In this document: in pieces, positions 8,243 through 16,594 of the stretch
Layout: each line of letters opens with the position of its first letter
How positions within the stretch are numbered: the stretch's first letter is position 1
NCBI RefSeq assembly: GCF_001591805.1
Contig: NZ_BCVP01000027.1
Coordinates: 1 to 64,000 of the forward strand
Reading direction: 5' to 3'
Origin: Neobacillus novalis NBRC 102450
GTDB lineage: Bacteria > Bacillota > Bacilli > Bacillales > Cytobacillaceae
DNA: 64,000 bases
Made by a program: the position numbers and the translations under genes
The notes under the pieces: model-generated
What the model was told of the DNA's origin: nothing
Databases searched by the model: none
Seen by the model: the letters and a program-made list of their open reading frames with translations, nothing else

Positions 8243-8272
8243 TTGACTATAACAGAATAAACGTGCAATAAT
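8243..8272 (+). promoter_or_regulatory. Probable sigma-A promoter of the DeoR gene
   Basis: TTGACT (8243-8248) and AATAAT (8267-8272) with an 18-base spacer, about 40 bases upstream of the start codon in a very AT-rich stretch. Confidence 0.4.
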
Positions 8273-8313
8273 ATAGGAAATTTTACCATAAATCAAATTT
8301 TGAGGTGATGAAC

Positions 8314-9081
8314 TTGTTTTCAGACGAAAGAAGGCAAGAAATAGTAAAGTTGTTGGAGGAAAACGGTCGTGTGTGGGCAAAGGATTTAGCAAGTAAATTT
8401 GAAAAGTCAATTGATTCGATTAGACGGGATTTATCTATTATGGAAGAACAAGGTCTTTTAAAGAGAACTCACGGAGGAGCTATTCCTATTAACAACGTTA
8501 GAAATATGGCTCAACCTCGTTCAATACGCTATGGCGAAGGAAGTGTTTATCAAAATGCTATTGCGAAGTTAGCCGTCACGTTTATAAAAGAAAATCAAAC
8601 CATTTTTATTGGGGGAGCTGCTATTCACTTTGCAATATTGAAATATCTACCGAAAGAAATTTCGTATACCGTCGTTACAAATTCTGTTGAAATTGCTTAC
8701 CAACTAAGGGATTTAGGAAATATTCAATTATATGTAATTGGGGGATTTGTAAAGGGTTCAGGGAATATGACAGATGCTTTAGCGAATGAATTCGCTCAGC
8801 AATTTACTTTTGATTTATGTTTTGGAACTGCTGGGGCACTATCATCAAAAGGATTAAGTACTGCTACACCAGAAGTTTCAATTTTTCATAAAACAGTATT
8901 TAACAATTCAAGAAAGATTATTGCTTTAATAGAGCATTTCAAATTTGGAGACGATATGTTCTCAAGTTTTTATCCAGTCAATCGATTAAATATAATCATT
9001 ACTGATCATGAAACAAAGGCAGAAGATATTAATATGGTAAAAACCCAAGGTGTTGAAATTCTTGTAGCAAATAATAACTAA
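8314..9081 (+). CDS. DeoR-family transcriptional regulator
   Basis: A 255-residue regulator: N-terminal DeoR helix-turn-helix (SDERRQEIVKLLEENGRV, then SIDSIRRDLSIMEEQG) and a C-terminal DeoRC sugar-phosphate sensor domain (GTAGALSSKGLSTATPE near residue 170). The TTG at 8314 is preferred because GAGGTG lies seven bases upstream, while the ATG at 8308 abuts it. The gene is clearly richer in A+T than its neighbours and lies with the next gene between two terminators, which suggests a separate transcription unit of possible foreign origin. The ligand and targets cannot be deduced. Confidence 0.85.
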   Translation: MFSDERRQEIVKLLEENGRVWAKDLASKFEKSIDSIRRDLSIMEEQGLLKRTHGGAIPINNVRNMAQPRSIRYGEGSVYQNAIAKLAVTFIKENQTIFIGGAAIHFAILKYLPKEISYTVVTNSVEIAYQLRDLGNIQLYVIGGFVKGSGNMTDALANEFAQQFTFDLCFGTAGALSSKGLSTATPEVSIFHKTVFNNSRKIIALIEHFKFGDDMFSSFYPVNRLNIIITDHETKAEDINMVKTQGVEILVANNN

Positions 9082-9102
9082 AATAAAGGGGAAGCGAGAG
9101 AT

Positions 9103-9441
9103 ATGTTTTATAGAAGGAAGTTTTACATTGTAAAAAATGAATTTATTGAAATTTTTAATAAACATTTTAATGAAACAAATTTACCTAATCAAATGAAGTA
9201 TGGTTCACGATTAATAGGAAGATGGATGATACCTAATGATGAAAATACCACTGAAGTATTCGCCATTTGGGAGTATGACAGTTATGAGAAATATAATGAG
9301 ATTGAAGCCAATGTTAGAAGTGATAAAGAGCACCGCAATCGGATAGAAAAATGGTATGAAAAAAATGGCGGTAGAGATAACGTATTTAAAAAATATCTTT
9401 TGGAGGTAAAGAATGAGGAGTTAATGTCAACCGTGAAATAA
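9103..9441 (+). CDS. NIPSNAP-family small protein
   Basis: A 112-residue protein with the ferredoxin-like dimeric barrel pattern of NIPSNAP proteins: MFYRRKFYIVKNEFIEIFN at the start, then GSRLIGRWM, and an FAIWEYDSYEKYNEIE segment. AAAGGGGAAGC precedes the start. It follows the DeoR gene after 21 bases and shares its A+T-rich composition, so the two are probably one unit. The molecular function of small bacterial NIPSNAP proteins is generally unknown. Confidence 0.75.
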   Translation: MFYRRKFYIVKNEFIEIFNKHFNETNLPNQMKYGSRLIGRWMIPNDENTTEVFAIWEYDSYEKYNEIEANVRSDKEHRNRIEKWYEKNGGRDNVFKKYLLEVKNEELMSTVK

Positions 9442-9457
9442 GTTGTACAATGCAAAG

Positions 9458-9482
9458 AAAACTCGCCAATGGCGAGTTTTGC
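9458..9482. terminator. Bidirectional intrinsic terminator
   Basis: Stem AAAACTCGCC (9458-9467) / GGCGAGTTTT (9471-9480) with loop AAT. It serves the DeoR-NIPSNAP unit on the plus strand and bshB2 on the minus strand. Confidence 0.8.
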
Positions 9483-9488
9483 TTTTAA

Positions 9489-10154
9489 TTAAAACGTATA
9501 CGTCCAAAACCGTTCATTATTAATCCAGACCATGACTTGAGGGTCTTGATTTTTTAACTTTTCTTCCATATCAGTAAACATCTGCTCGGTTTGCGAACGG
9601 TGTGCGCGAATGGCGCCCAGCTTTTTGTCAGCGACAGGGGTAATATTATTGATAATATCTGCTTCCCCAAGCTCTTCGACGCAATTATTCGAGAAGGCGA
9701 CGCAGTGTAAGGTTGGCCTTACCGCAGCGGGCAGCTTTTCAACCGCTCGAACGACGGCCGCACCGGTGGCGTCATGGTCAGGATGGACCGAATAGCCAGG
9801 ATAAAAGGTAATGATGAGTGAAGGATTGACATCCTCAATTAATGCCAGCATCGTGTTCGCAAGTTCTTCCTCATCTTCAAATTCAATCGTTTTATCACGG
9901 AATCCGAGCATCCTTAGGTCCTGGATGCCCAAAACTCGGGCTGCCTCCTGTAACTCTTGTCTTCTGATTTTCGGCAGGTTTTCCCGGTTGGTAAACGGCG
10001 GATTTCCCATGTTGCGCCCCATTTCCCCTAAGGTTAAACAGGCATAGGTAACAGGCGTTCCATTCTGTACATGGGTCGCAATCGTCCCAGATACACCAAA
10101 AGCCTCATCATCAGGGTGAGGGAAAACGACCAAAACATGGCGCTCTTTCTCCAT
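9489..10154 (-). CDS. bshB2: Bacillithiol biosynthesis deacetylase BshB2
   Basis: A 221-residue LmbE/PIG-L-type zinc deacetylase. The metal-binding motif PHPDDE is at about residue 12 and a second histidine motif HPDHDATG at about 123. BshB enzymes remove the acetyl group from GlcNAc-malate on the way to bacillithiol. It lies 19 bases downstream of the YojF gene, the same pairing as yojF-yojG in B. subtilis. A separate bshB1 elsewhere is expected but not visible here. Confidence 0.9.
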   Translation of the reverse strand: MEKERHVLVVFPHPDDEAFGVSGTIATHVQNGTPVTYACLTLGEMGRNMGNPPFTNRENLPKIRRQELQEAARVLGIQDLRMLGFRDKTIEFEDEEELANTMLALIEDVNPSLIITFYPGYSVHPDHDATGAAVVRAVEKLPAAVRPTLHCVAFSNNCVEELGEADIINNITPVADKKLGAIRAHRSQTEQMFTDMEEKLKNQDPQVMVWINNERFWTYTF

Positions 10155-10173
10155 AATTTATTCTCCTTTCTGG

Positions 10174-10521
10174 TTAAGCAAATGGCGTGGAACTTATCTC
10201 CAACGCTACGGCAAGTTTTCCTTTACTATCGTGGCCGGCTAATAATAGGTGATTCTCTTCATCGATTTCATAGTGGGTTATGCCCTCAGCGTAAATCCAG
10301 CCGAGGTTTATTTTTAGGCCGACACGGTAAGGGCCCGTTCCGGTGATTTTCCCTAATTCGTAACGGACAAGCGCATTACGGATATACGCGCCAGCGGAAA
10401 AGAAAGACTGATCGTGGTGTGAGGCATAGGCACCGTTGGTCGTTTCCAGGTGAATGTAGACATCTTTATTTGCAAAGCCATTGATGGCGTCTTGTACGAA
10501 TTTAATATCAATATATTCCAA
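10174..10521 (-). CDS. yojF: YojF family protein (DUF1806)
   Basis: A 115-residue protein of unknown function, matching the B. subtilis YojF pattern (VYIHLETTNGAY, GPYRVGLK, GWIYAEG). TTG at 10521 is chosen as start because AAAGGAGG precedes it by seven bases; the open frame extends upstream but without a good ribosome site. It forms an operon with bshB2. Confidence 0.8.
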   Translation of the reverse strand: MEYIDIKFVQDAINGFANKDVYIHLETTNGAYASHHDQSFFSAGAYIRNALVRYELGKITGTGPYRVGLKINLGWIYAEGITHYEIDEENHLLLAGHDSKGKLAVALEISSTPFA

Positions 10522-10718
10522 AACACGGCCTCCTTTCCCTTCAGAATCAATATTATTTAATAATGTAACTATCATACTAAAATCGGTTACAAAATGCGAA
10601 ATGATTGCTTAGAAAAAAATAACAGTTGGAAACAATTAACTCTAATAAGAAAAATTAACTTGGAAATCCTTAATCCTAGGCACATAGTTTTTAGATAAGC
10701 CAGAAGGGATAAGGGTCC

Positions 10719-12209
10719 GTGAAAATGTGGTTTCGAAAACAACCTCCTGAACAACAAGAAAACAACCTTGTTGCCTTAATCAATATGTACAAACAATCGG
10801 GCGATTTTGTTCATTTCCATCACCCACAGTCGCCGCAGCCCTATTGGGTTTCCTATTTTGGCACCTTAATTGATGTCGAAATTTTGCATCGCGATATTCT
10901 TCCCTTTTTAAATAAAACAGCCTTCACTTCATTAGATGGGGTAAAGGCAGCTCTTCCGTTTGAGGATGTCTTAATTACCAGCGATTTACAAAAAATTCAA
11001 GATGACATCTTGCAAGGGTCTGTCCTGATTCAACTCGATGTAAAGGATGCAACATGCCTCCTTGTCCGCGCGGAAATGAAAAAGGCCCGTGAGGTTACCA
11101 TTCCGGAAGAGGAGTATAGCGTTGTCGGCCCGAAAGAAGCCTTTGTGGAGTCGATAACGACGAATTTAAATCTCGTTCGCAAGCGATTGCCAATCTCAGA
11201 ATTAAAAGTAAAAGAGTTTACAATTGGAACACTTTCAAAAACAAAAGTGGCCGTGTTATACATCGATGGAATCACGAATGAAGAAAACGTCAACACCGTT
11301 TGTCAGCGTCTTTCCGATTTGCAATTCAATCAAATTCTCGACAGTTCGATTATTGCGCAGCTGATTGCCGATAATGGGCATTCTCTCTTTCCACAATTAA
11401 TTGATACCGAGCGGCCTGACCGGGTCGCAGGTGTTTTGGCAGAAGGCAGTGTCGTGATTCTCGCCGAGGGCTCCTCCCATGCCTTGATTGGACCGATTTC
11501 GGCAATGGAATTATTTAATGCGTTTGAAGATTATTATGTCAATTGGCAGACGGCTACAGCGTTAAGGCTCATTCGGATATTTGCCGTGTCTTTTTCTATT
11601 TTGGTTACCCCGATATATGTGGCCGTTTTAACCTATCATTATCAATTAATACCGAAGGATTTAATGGTGACATTAGTATCTTCACGAAGGAATATTCCTT
11701 TACCGCCTATCCTTGAAGCCATCATTCTCGAGTTAACGATTGAACTGCTCCGGGAAGCTGGGGCAAGACTGCCGTCAAAAGTTGGGCAAACGATCGGTAT
11801 CGTAGGTGGTATCGTGATTGGAACAGCGGCCGTTGATGCAGGGTTAACGAGCAATGTGCTCCTGATTATTATCGCACTCGCCGCGTTAGCATCCTTTACT
11901 ACCCCGGTGTACCGGATGGGTAATACGATTCGCTTACTGCGGTTTCCGTTTCTCTTGCTTGCGGATTTGTGGGGACTGTTAGGGATTGCGGTCGCATTTA
12001 TCTTTTTAATCATCCATTTACTGAATTTAACGTCCTTGGGCAGACCATACCTAGAACCAATCTATCCGCCAAGACTCAAGGATTTTAAAGATTCATTTAT
12101 TCGCTTTCCCTTCTCCTTTCAATCAAAAAGACCTGGATATTTGCAAACAAAAGATCAAATACGCTTCTCAAAAAAGAAAGCTAGTGAGGTGCATGATATT
12201 GATGAGTAG
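10719..12209 (+). CDS. GerA-family spore germination protein, A subunit
   Basis: A 496-residue GerAA/GerKA-type protein: a soluble N-terminal region (about 1-275), then five or so membrane segments with the conserved stretch LVSSRRNIPLPPILEAII, and a basic cytoplasmic tail. It is the first gene of a three-gene germinant receptor operon acting in the spore inner membrane. A GTG at 10719 with AAGGG upstream or the ATG at 10725 may be the start. The germinant (amino acid or sugar) cannot be predicted. Confidence 0.92.
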   Translation: MKMWFRKQPPEQQENNLVALINMYKQSGDFVHFHHPQSPQPYWVSYFGTLIDVEILHRDILPFLNKTAFTSLDGVKAALPFEDVLITSDLQKIQDDILQGSVLIQLDVKDATCLLVRAEMKKAREVTIPEEEYSVVGPKEAFVESITTNLNLVRKRLPISELKVKEFTIGTLSKTKVAVLYIDGITNEENVNTVCQRLSDLQFNQILDSSIIAQLIADNGHSLFPQLIDTERPDRVAGVLAEGSVVILAEGSSHALIGPISAMELFNAFEDYYVNWQTATALRLIRIFAVSFSILVTPIYVAVLTYHYQLIPKDLMVTLVSSRRNIPLPPILEAIILELTIELLREAGARLPSKVGQTIGIVGGIVIGTAAVDAGLTSNVLLIIIALAALASFTTPVYRMGNTIRLLRFPFLLLADLWGLLGIAVAFIFLIIHLLNLTSLGRPYLEPIYPPRLKDFKDSFIRFPFSFQSKRPGYLQTKDQIRFSKKKASEVHDIDE

Positions 12210-12234
12210 CAGTCAAATGTAAAGGAGGGTATCT

Positions 12235-13326
12235 ATGAAGTCGGTGATTAAAGACCAGTTTCTTGTCTCACCATTCCTTGTTTTATTCCTCATCCATGGT
12301 ATGCAATATGGTGTGGGGGTTTTAAGCTTTCAACGGGATATCGCCAAGGTTGCCGGTCATGATGCCTGGATTTCGATATTAATAACCGGAATTCTTGTTC
12401 ATATTATCATTTGGATGATGTACTCGATGCTCAATAAGACCAAAGGCGATTTAATAACGATTCACCAGCAAACATTCGGAAAATGGATCGGTAATTTGTT
12501 AAGCCTGCTTTTCATTCTTTATGTTCTAGCAGAGAGTACAACAGTATTGCGGTCGTATATAGAAATTGTTCAAGTATGGATGTTTCCTTTACTAAAAACA
12601 TGGCCCTTTGCGTTAGTCTTGTTACTCAGTGTCTACTATGTCGTTTCAAGTGGATTTCGCATCGTGACCGGTGTTTGCTTTTTGGCCGTTGTGTTACCCT
12701 CCTATTTGATTTTTACTTATGTTGTACCAATTGAATTTTCAACTTTTCGTAATCTGCTGCCAGTCTTCGATCATTCCATTTTAGAAATGGCTCAATCAAT
12801 AAAGGGGTCGATACTCTCTTTTTCCGGCTTTGAATACTTATTGTTCTATTATCCGTTTATTAAACAGCCAGAGAGTTCGCAAAAGTGGGCCCATTTTGGA
12901 AATCTTGTAACCACCCTCCTATATCTGCTGATTATGATTGTCACATTAGCGTTCTTTGATCAGGCGTATTTACAAAAAGTAATCTGGCCGACGTTAATGA
13001 TGTGGAAGATTATTGAATTACCTTTTGTGGAGCGCTTCGAAATAATTGGAGTTACATCCTGGGCTGTAGTCATGTTACCCATCATTTGCTTGATGTTTTG
13101 GTCGGCAAGCCGCGGCATAAAGGAAATATTTAAGCTAAAACAACGGAGCGTCCTCGTTTTCCTTTTACTTCTTAGTTTTATTGTTTGCTGCTTATTAATC
13201 GATAGAGAAACGATTCAACAATATAATACCTTTGTGGCGGAAATTGGCTTTTATCTATTGTTAGGCTATATACCTTTCCTATTTATCTGTTGTCATATTC
13301 GTTTTAAAATGAGGGAAAAAGGATGA
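12235..13326 (+). CDS. GerB-type germinant receptor permease subunit
   Basis: A 363-residue protein with about ten membrane segments, of the amino acid permease-like GerAB/GerKB endospore family (starts MKSVIKDQFLVSPFLVLFLI; HGMQYGVGVLSFQRDIA near residue 22). GerB subunits form the germinant-binding pocket. AAAGGAGGG lies upstream. It overlaps the third gene by an ATGA. Confidence 0.92.
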   Translation: MKSVIKDQFLVSPFLVLFLIHGMQYGVGVLSFQRDIAKVAGHDAWISILITGILVHIIIWMMYSMLNKTKGDLITIHQQTFGKWIGNLLSLLFILYVLAESTTVLRSYIEIVQVWMFPLLKTWPFALVLLLSVYYVVSSGFRIVTGVCFLAVVLPSYLIFTYVVPIEFSTFRNLLPVFDHSILEMAQSIKGSILSFSGFEYLLFYYPFIKQPESSQKWAHFGNLVTTLLYLLIMIVTLAFFDQAYLQKVIWPTLMMWKIIELPFVERFEIIGVTSWAVVMLPIICLMFWSASRGIKEIFKLKQRSVLVFLLLLSFIVCCLLIDRETIQQYNTFVAEIGFYLLLGYIPFLFICCHIRFKMREKG

Positions 13327-14402
13327 AGAAAAAGATAAAAATAGCTGTCGTGACCATCATCATTTTTTTCGCTTATATGTTTGGACGTGTACAAAGGCAG
13401 ATTTTAGATGATATTAACATGGCATCGGCTGTAGGATATGACTATATCGACAAGGATAAGATAAAAGCCACGGCGGTCATGCCTAATTATAAACCTGACA
13501 AGAATGTTGGGAATGAAACCTATACTGCTAGTAATGAAATAAGTAAAAAGACACTTACTAAAATCAATCGGCAATCATCCCGTCAAGTGGTAAACGGCAA
13601 ATTGGAAGTGGCCTTATATAGCAAAGAAGTGGCAAAACATGGGATTGGCGAATTGGTTGACTCTTTGCAAAGGGACCCTTCAATCAGTGAGCGGTTGTTT
13701 GTTGCGGTGGCGGAAGGGGAAACGCATGAACTTTTAAATAAGAGGTATGGTGATCGGGATACGGGTGTTTATTTATCGATGCTGATCGAACAAAACATGA
13801 AGGAAGGAATAGTGCCAACGACCAACCTCCACCAATTTCTAAACGATTACAATTCCCATTTAAGGGATCCATTTTTACCATTAATCGAGCAAAAAGGGAA
13901 GGAAGTTAATCTAAAGGGGATTGCCTTATTTAAGGATGATCATTATGTGAAAAATCTCCGTCAAGACCAGCAATTTATTTTTCAAGCACTGTTGGAAAAC
14001 CTTCAGTTAGGGACCTATAAACTAAAGTTGAAAGATAAGGAATTTGTGGCCATCGAGAATATTAATTCAAAAAGTAGATACCGTGTTGTTAACTTAAAAA
14101 ACACTCCAGAGATTCATATCCAAGTAAAGTTGCGAGGGATCATTAGGGAATACACGGGGAAGAGAACAGACAAAAAGGAAATTGAACAAATAAAGAAACA
14201 AATGGAGAAACAGTTAGAAAAGGAAGCTGCTGCGATGATTCGCTCGTTTCAGAAGTTAAAGATTGACCCCATTGGTTTTGGAAATCACGTTCGCAGCCGG
14301 ACAAGAAACTTTCGTTATCAAAGGTGGGTAGACCAATATCCAGATGTAAAAATTGGGGTAAAGGTTAATGCGATAATTCTTGAAAAAGGTGTGGTTGATT
14401 GA
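13323..14402 (+). CDS. GerC-type germinant receptor subunit without a lipobox cysteine
   Basis: A 359-residue Ger(x)C-family protein: N-terminal hydrophobic segment (IAVVTIIIFFAYMF), the conserved domain 1 motif GYDYIDKDKIKATAV, and the C-terminal domain ending in HVRSRTRNF...VKVNAIILEKG. Family members are normally lipoproteins, but this one contains no cysteine at all, so diacylglyceryl attachment is impossible. It is probably held by an uncleaved signal anchor. The start overlaps the GerB gene stop (ATGA at 13323-13326). Confidence 0.88.
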   Translation: MKKKIKIAVVTIIIFFAYMFGRVQRQILDDINMASAVGYDYIDKDKIKATAVMPNYKPDKNVGNETYTASNEISKKTLTKINRQSSRQVVNGKLEVALYSKEVAKHGIGELVDSLQRDPSISERLFVAVAEGETHELLNKRYGDRDTGVYLSMLIEQNMKEGIVPTTNLHQFLNDYNSHLRDPFLPLIEQKGKEVNLKGIALFKDDHYVKNLRQDQQFIFQALLENLQLGTYKLKLKDKEFVAIENINSKSRYRVVNLKNTPEIHIQVKLRGIIREYTGKRTDKKEIEQIKKQMEKQLEKEAAAMIRSFQKLKIDPIGFGNHVRSRTRNFRYQRWVDQYPDVKIGVKVNAIILEKGVVD

Positions 14403-14436
14403 AGGGAAAAGCATCAGACCAATTGATGGAAAAAAA

Positions 14437-14466
14437 GAGCCGATCTCCCTCGACCGGCTCTCTTGC
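14437..14466. terminator. Terminator between the ger operon and pdxK
   Basis: Stem GAGCCG (14437-14442) / CGGCTC (14455-14460), flanked by A-rich sequence upstream and TCTTGC downstream. On the minus strand the run of seven A becomes a T tract, so it works best for pdxK. Confidence 0.65.
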
Positions 14467-14472
14467 TATTTG

Positions 14473-15315
14473 CTATTCCTCACAATCGTCACAATACTCC
14501 GTAATACTTTTGCCGCTGCGGTAAGCACCATGCCAGGTTGGCCCGACAAATTCATTTAAGCGGAAACCTTGCTGGATGGCCGCGGTAATAAATGCCTTCG
14601 CTACTTCGACTGCTTCATAAACCGATTTCCCTTTGGCAAGCTCAGCGGTAATCGCCGAGGAATAGGTACAGCCGGCACCATGGGTGTAGGTCGTTTCAAA
14701 TTTCTCTGACTCATACAGCTTGAATTCCTGGCCATCATATAGAAGGTCGACGGCTTTTTCTTCAGAATGAAGCTTGCTGCCGCCTTTAATTAACACGAAC
14801 TTTGCTCCTTGTTCGTGGATTTTTACCGCTGCTTCCTTCATTTCGTCCACTGAATGAGGTGTTTTCGTTCCTGCCAGCTGCCCCGCTTCGAAAAGGTTAG
14901 GCGTAACGACTAAAGCACGCGGCAACAGAAGCTCGCGCATCGCATCGGTTGTTTCCGGGTGTAAGGCCTCATCTTCCCCCTTGCAAACCATAACCGGGTC
15001 AATCACAACACGGTCAAGCTTGTTTTCATCGATCACCTTTGCCGCTAATTCAATAATTTCAACCGTTCCGAGCATCCCTGTTTTCATTGCGTCGATGCCG
15101 ACGGAAAGAATCGTATCAATTTGGGTTTTCAGTGTCTCGATGGCAATTGGGAACACACTGTGGTGCCAATCTTTTGGATCCATCGTGACGATGGTTGTTA
15201 GTGCCGTCATCCCATAGACACCAAGCTCCTGGAACGTCTTCAAATCCGCTTGAATCCCAGCGCCGCCGCTTGTATCCGAGCCGGCAATCGTCATTACTTT
15301 TTTGATTGTCATCAT
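14473..15315 (-). CDS. pdxK: PdxK, pyridoxine/HMP kinase of the ThiD family
   Basis: A 280-residue ribokinase-fold kinase with the N-terminal motif TIAGSDTSGGAGIQADLKTF and the C-terminal ATP/anion-hole motif THGAGCTYSSAI. B. subtilis PdxK (earlier called ThiD) phosphorylates pyridoxine, pyridoxal and pyridoxamine for vitamin B6 salvage. The location upstream of the ywdI-ywdK-gerQ block agrees with B. subtilis synteny, which favours PdxK over true ThiD. Start ATGATG with GGAGGAC upstream. Confidence 0.85.
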   Translation of the reverse strand: MMTIKKVMTIAGSDTSGGAGIQADLKTFQELGVYGMTALTTIVTMDPKDWHHSVFPIAIETLKTQIDTILSVGIDAMKTGMLGTVEIIELAAKVIDENKLDRVVIDPVMVCKGEDEALHPETTDAMRELLLPRALVVTPNLFEAGQLAGTKTPHSVDEMKEAAVKIHEQGAKFVLIKGGSKLHSEEKAVDLLYDGQEFKLYESEKFETTYTHGAGCTYSSAITAELAKGKSVYEAVEVAKAFITAAIQQGFRLNEFVGPTWHGAYRSGKSITEYCDDCEE

Positions 15316-15634
15316 GTAGTCCTCCTTCTAAAAACCTATCTATTATTATAAAACATTTTTAACGGAAATTGCGAATGAAGGCCAATAGTTGACAGAAAAA
15401 TGACAATTCCTCGGTTTTTACTATTTCCAAGCATTTAGCGTGATAAATATTACTTTCAAAAGGAAAGTGGCGGCGTAGGATGGGGGTATGTGGCGGACTA
15501 TATAGGAACCGCTTACAATTATTCCGTTTTCCATACCTGCAATTGTTGGAAATCTGACACAAATTAGAATGAGAAGGATACGCCTTGCTTTTTGCAGGGA
15601 AAGTCCCTTTTTAAAAGGTTACAAATTTCGACAA

Positions 15635-15677
15635 TGTGACAAATGTCGCTGAGTGGAATTGATCCTATTTCTACAAT
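15635..15677 (+). promoter_or_regulatory. Fnr-type operator and -10 upstream of fdhD
   Basis: TGTGACAAATGTCGCT at 15635-15650 matches TGTGA-N6-TCACA in 8 of 10 positions, and TACAAT at 15672-15677 is the -10. The box centre is 29.5 bases from the first -10 base, identical to the nosC and regulator promoters, placing it at about -41.5 from a start near 15684. The rest of the 15316-15634 gap shows no gene or strong structure. Confidence 0.6.
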
Positions 15678-15715
15678 GAAAAGATAAGGAAAATACCTGG
15701 AGTGGAGGAAAAACC

Positions 15716-16477
15716 ATGAACCGCAAAGGTTGTCCGGATGAATATCCGATTTCGTTAATCATTAACGGATATGAAATGGCCGTTTTTCAACTGACAAATT
15801 CCGACCTTGATGATTGGACATATGGATATTTGTTTTCTGAAGGCTTTATTCAGGAGGCAAGCGATATTGAATCGGTCCACATCAACGAAAGCCTGGGAAC
15901 CATCAACGTATCACTCCGCGCCGACTTTGATGAGACCCACGTTTTTTCAAAAAAGAAGCATTACACCGCAGGCTGCGGCAGGGGTGTCACCTTCTTCTCG
16001 ATGACAGATGTGAAGAGCTTTGCCAAAGTGACATCAAACAAGGCCTATCCATTGAGTTATCTGTTAAAAAAGCGCAGTCAATTCGCGCAAAACTCAGAAC
16101 TTTATCTCGAAACAGGCGGGATGCATGGTGCCTGTATTGTTGATGAGCAGGGCGGAATCACGATTCGTGAAGATATCGGCCGCCACAATGCCGTCGACAA
16201 GATTATTGGTCATGCGCTTCGAAATTGTTTACAACCCGAAAGGTTAATTTTACTCACAACCGGCCGGGTTTCATATGAAATGCTCTCCAAGGCAGCTAAA
16301 TTTGGCTTTCCTGTTATTGGTTCGCGGACAGCGGCCACTAAACAGGCAGTACAGCTGGCAAAATATTTAAATATCGAGGTAATCGGCTATTTAAGAGGGA
16401 AAATGGCGACGATTTATACTTCGTTAGGCAGGGTCGAAAACGACTTAAGCGTCGATCTGGCTGTAGAGATGCATTGA
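15716..16477 (+). CDS. fdhD: FdhD, sulfur carrier for formate dehydrogenase
   Basis: A 253-residue FdhD, which transfers sulfur from a cysteine desulfurase to the molybdenum cofactor of formate dehydrogenase. Conserved stretches are TYGYLFSEGFI, LETGGMHGACIVD, EDIGRHNAVDKIIGHAL and TTGRVSYEMLSKAAKFG. The flexible sulfur-carrying loop (YTAGCGRGVTF, about residue 86) has one cysteine instead of the C-x2-C seen in E. coli. The N-terminus is shorter than in many homologues. GGAGTGGAGG precedes the start. It is the first gene of the formate dehydrogenase cluster, behind the Fnr-type promoter. Confidence 0.9.
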   Translation: MNRKGCPDEYPISLIINGYEMAVFQLTNSDLDDWTYGYLFSEGFIQEASDIESVHINESLGTINVSLRADFDETHVFSKKKHYTAGCGRGVTFFSMTDVKSFAKVTSNKAYPLSYLLKKRSQFAQNSELYLETGGMHGACIVDEQGGITIREDIGRHNAVDKIIGHALRNCLQPERLILLTTGRVSYEMLSKAAKFGFPVIGSRTAATKQAVQLAKYLNIEVIGYLRGKMATIYTSLGRVENDLSVDLAVEMH

Positions 16478-16594
16478 AAGGGGTGGATGAAAAGCAAGGA
16501 ATCAAATAGAGAGAAAAAGAGTGTCTAGCACCGCTTAAGGGGCTTTCACTTTTTTAAGGGATGTTCTAATCAATGTTTGGGAAGGAGAATAGTG

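Noticed and set aside
15316..15634. Molybdenum-cofactor riboswitch ahead of fdhD
   Set aside because: The predicted transcript starts near 15684, leaving a leader of only about 32 bases, too short for a riboswitch.
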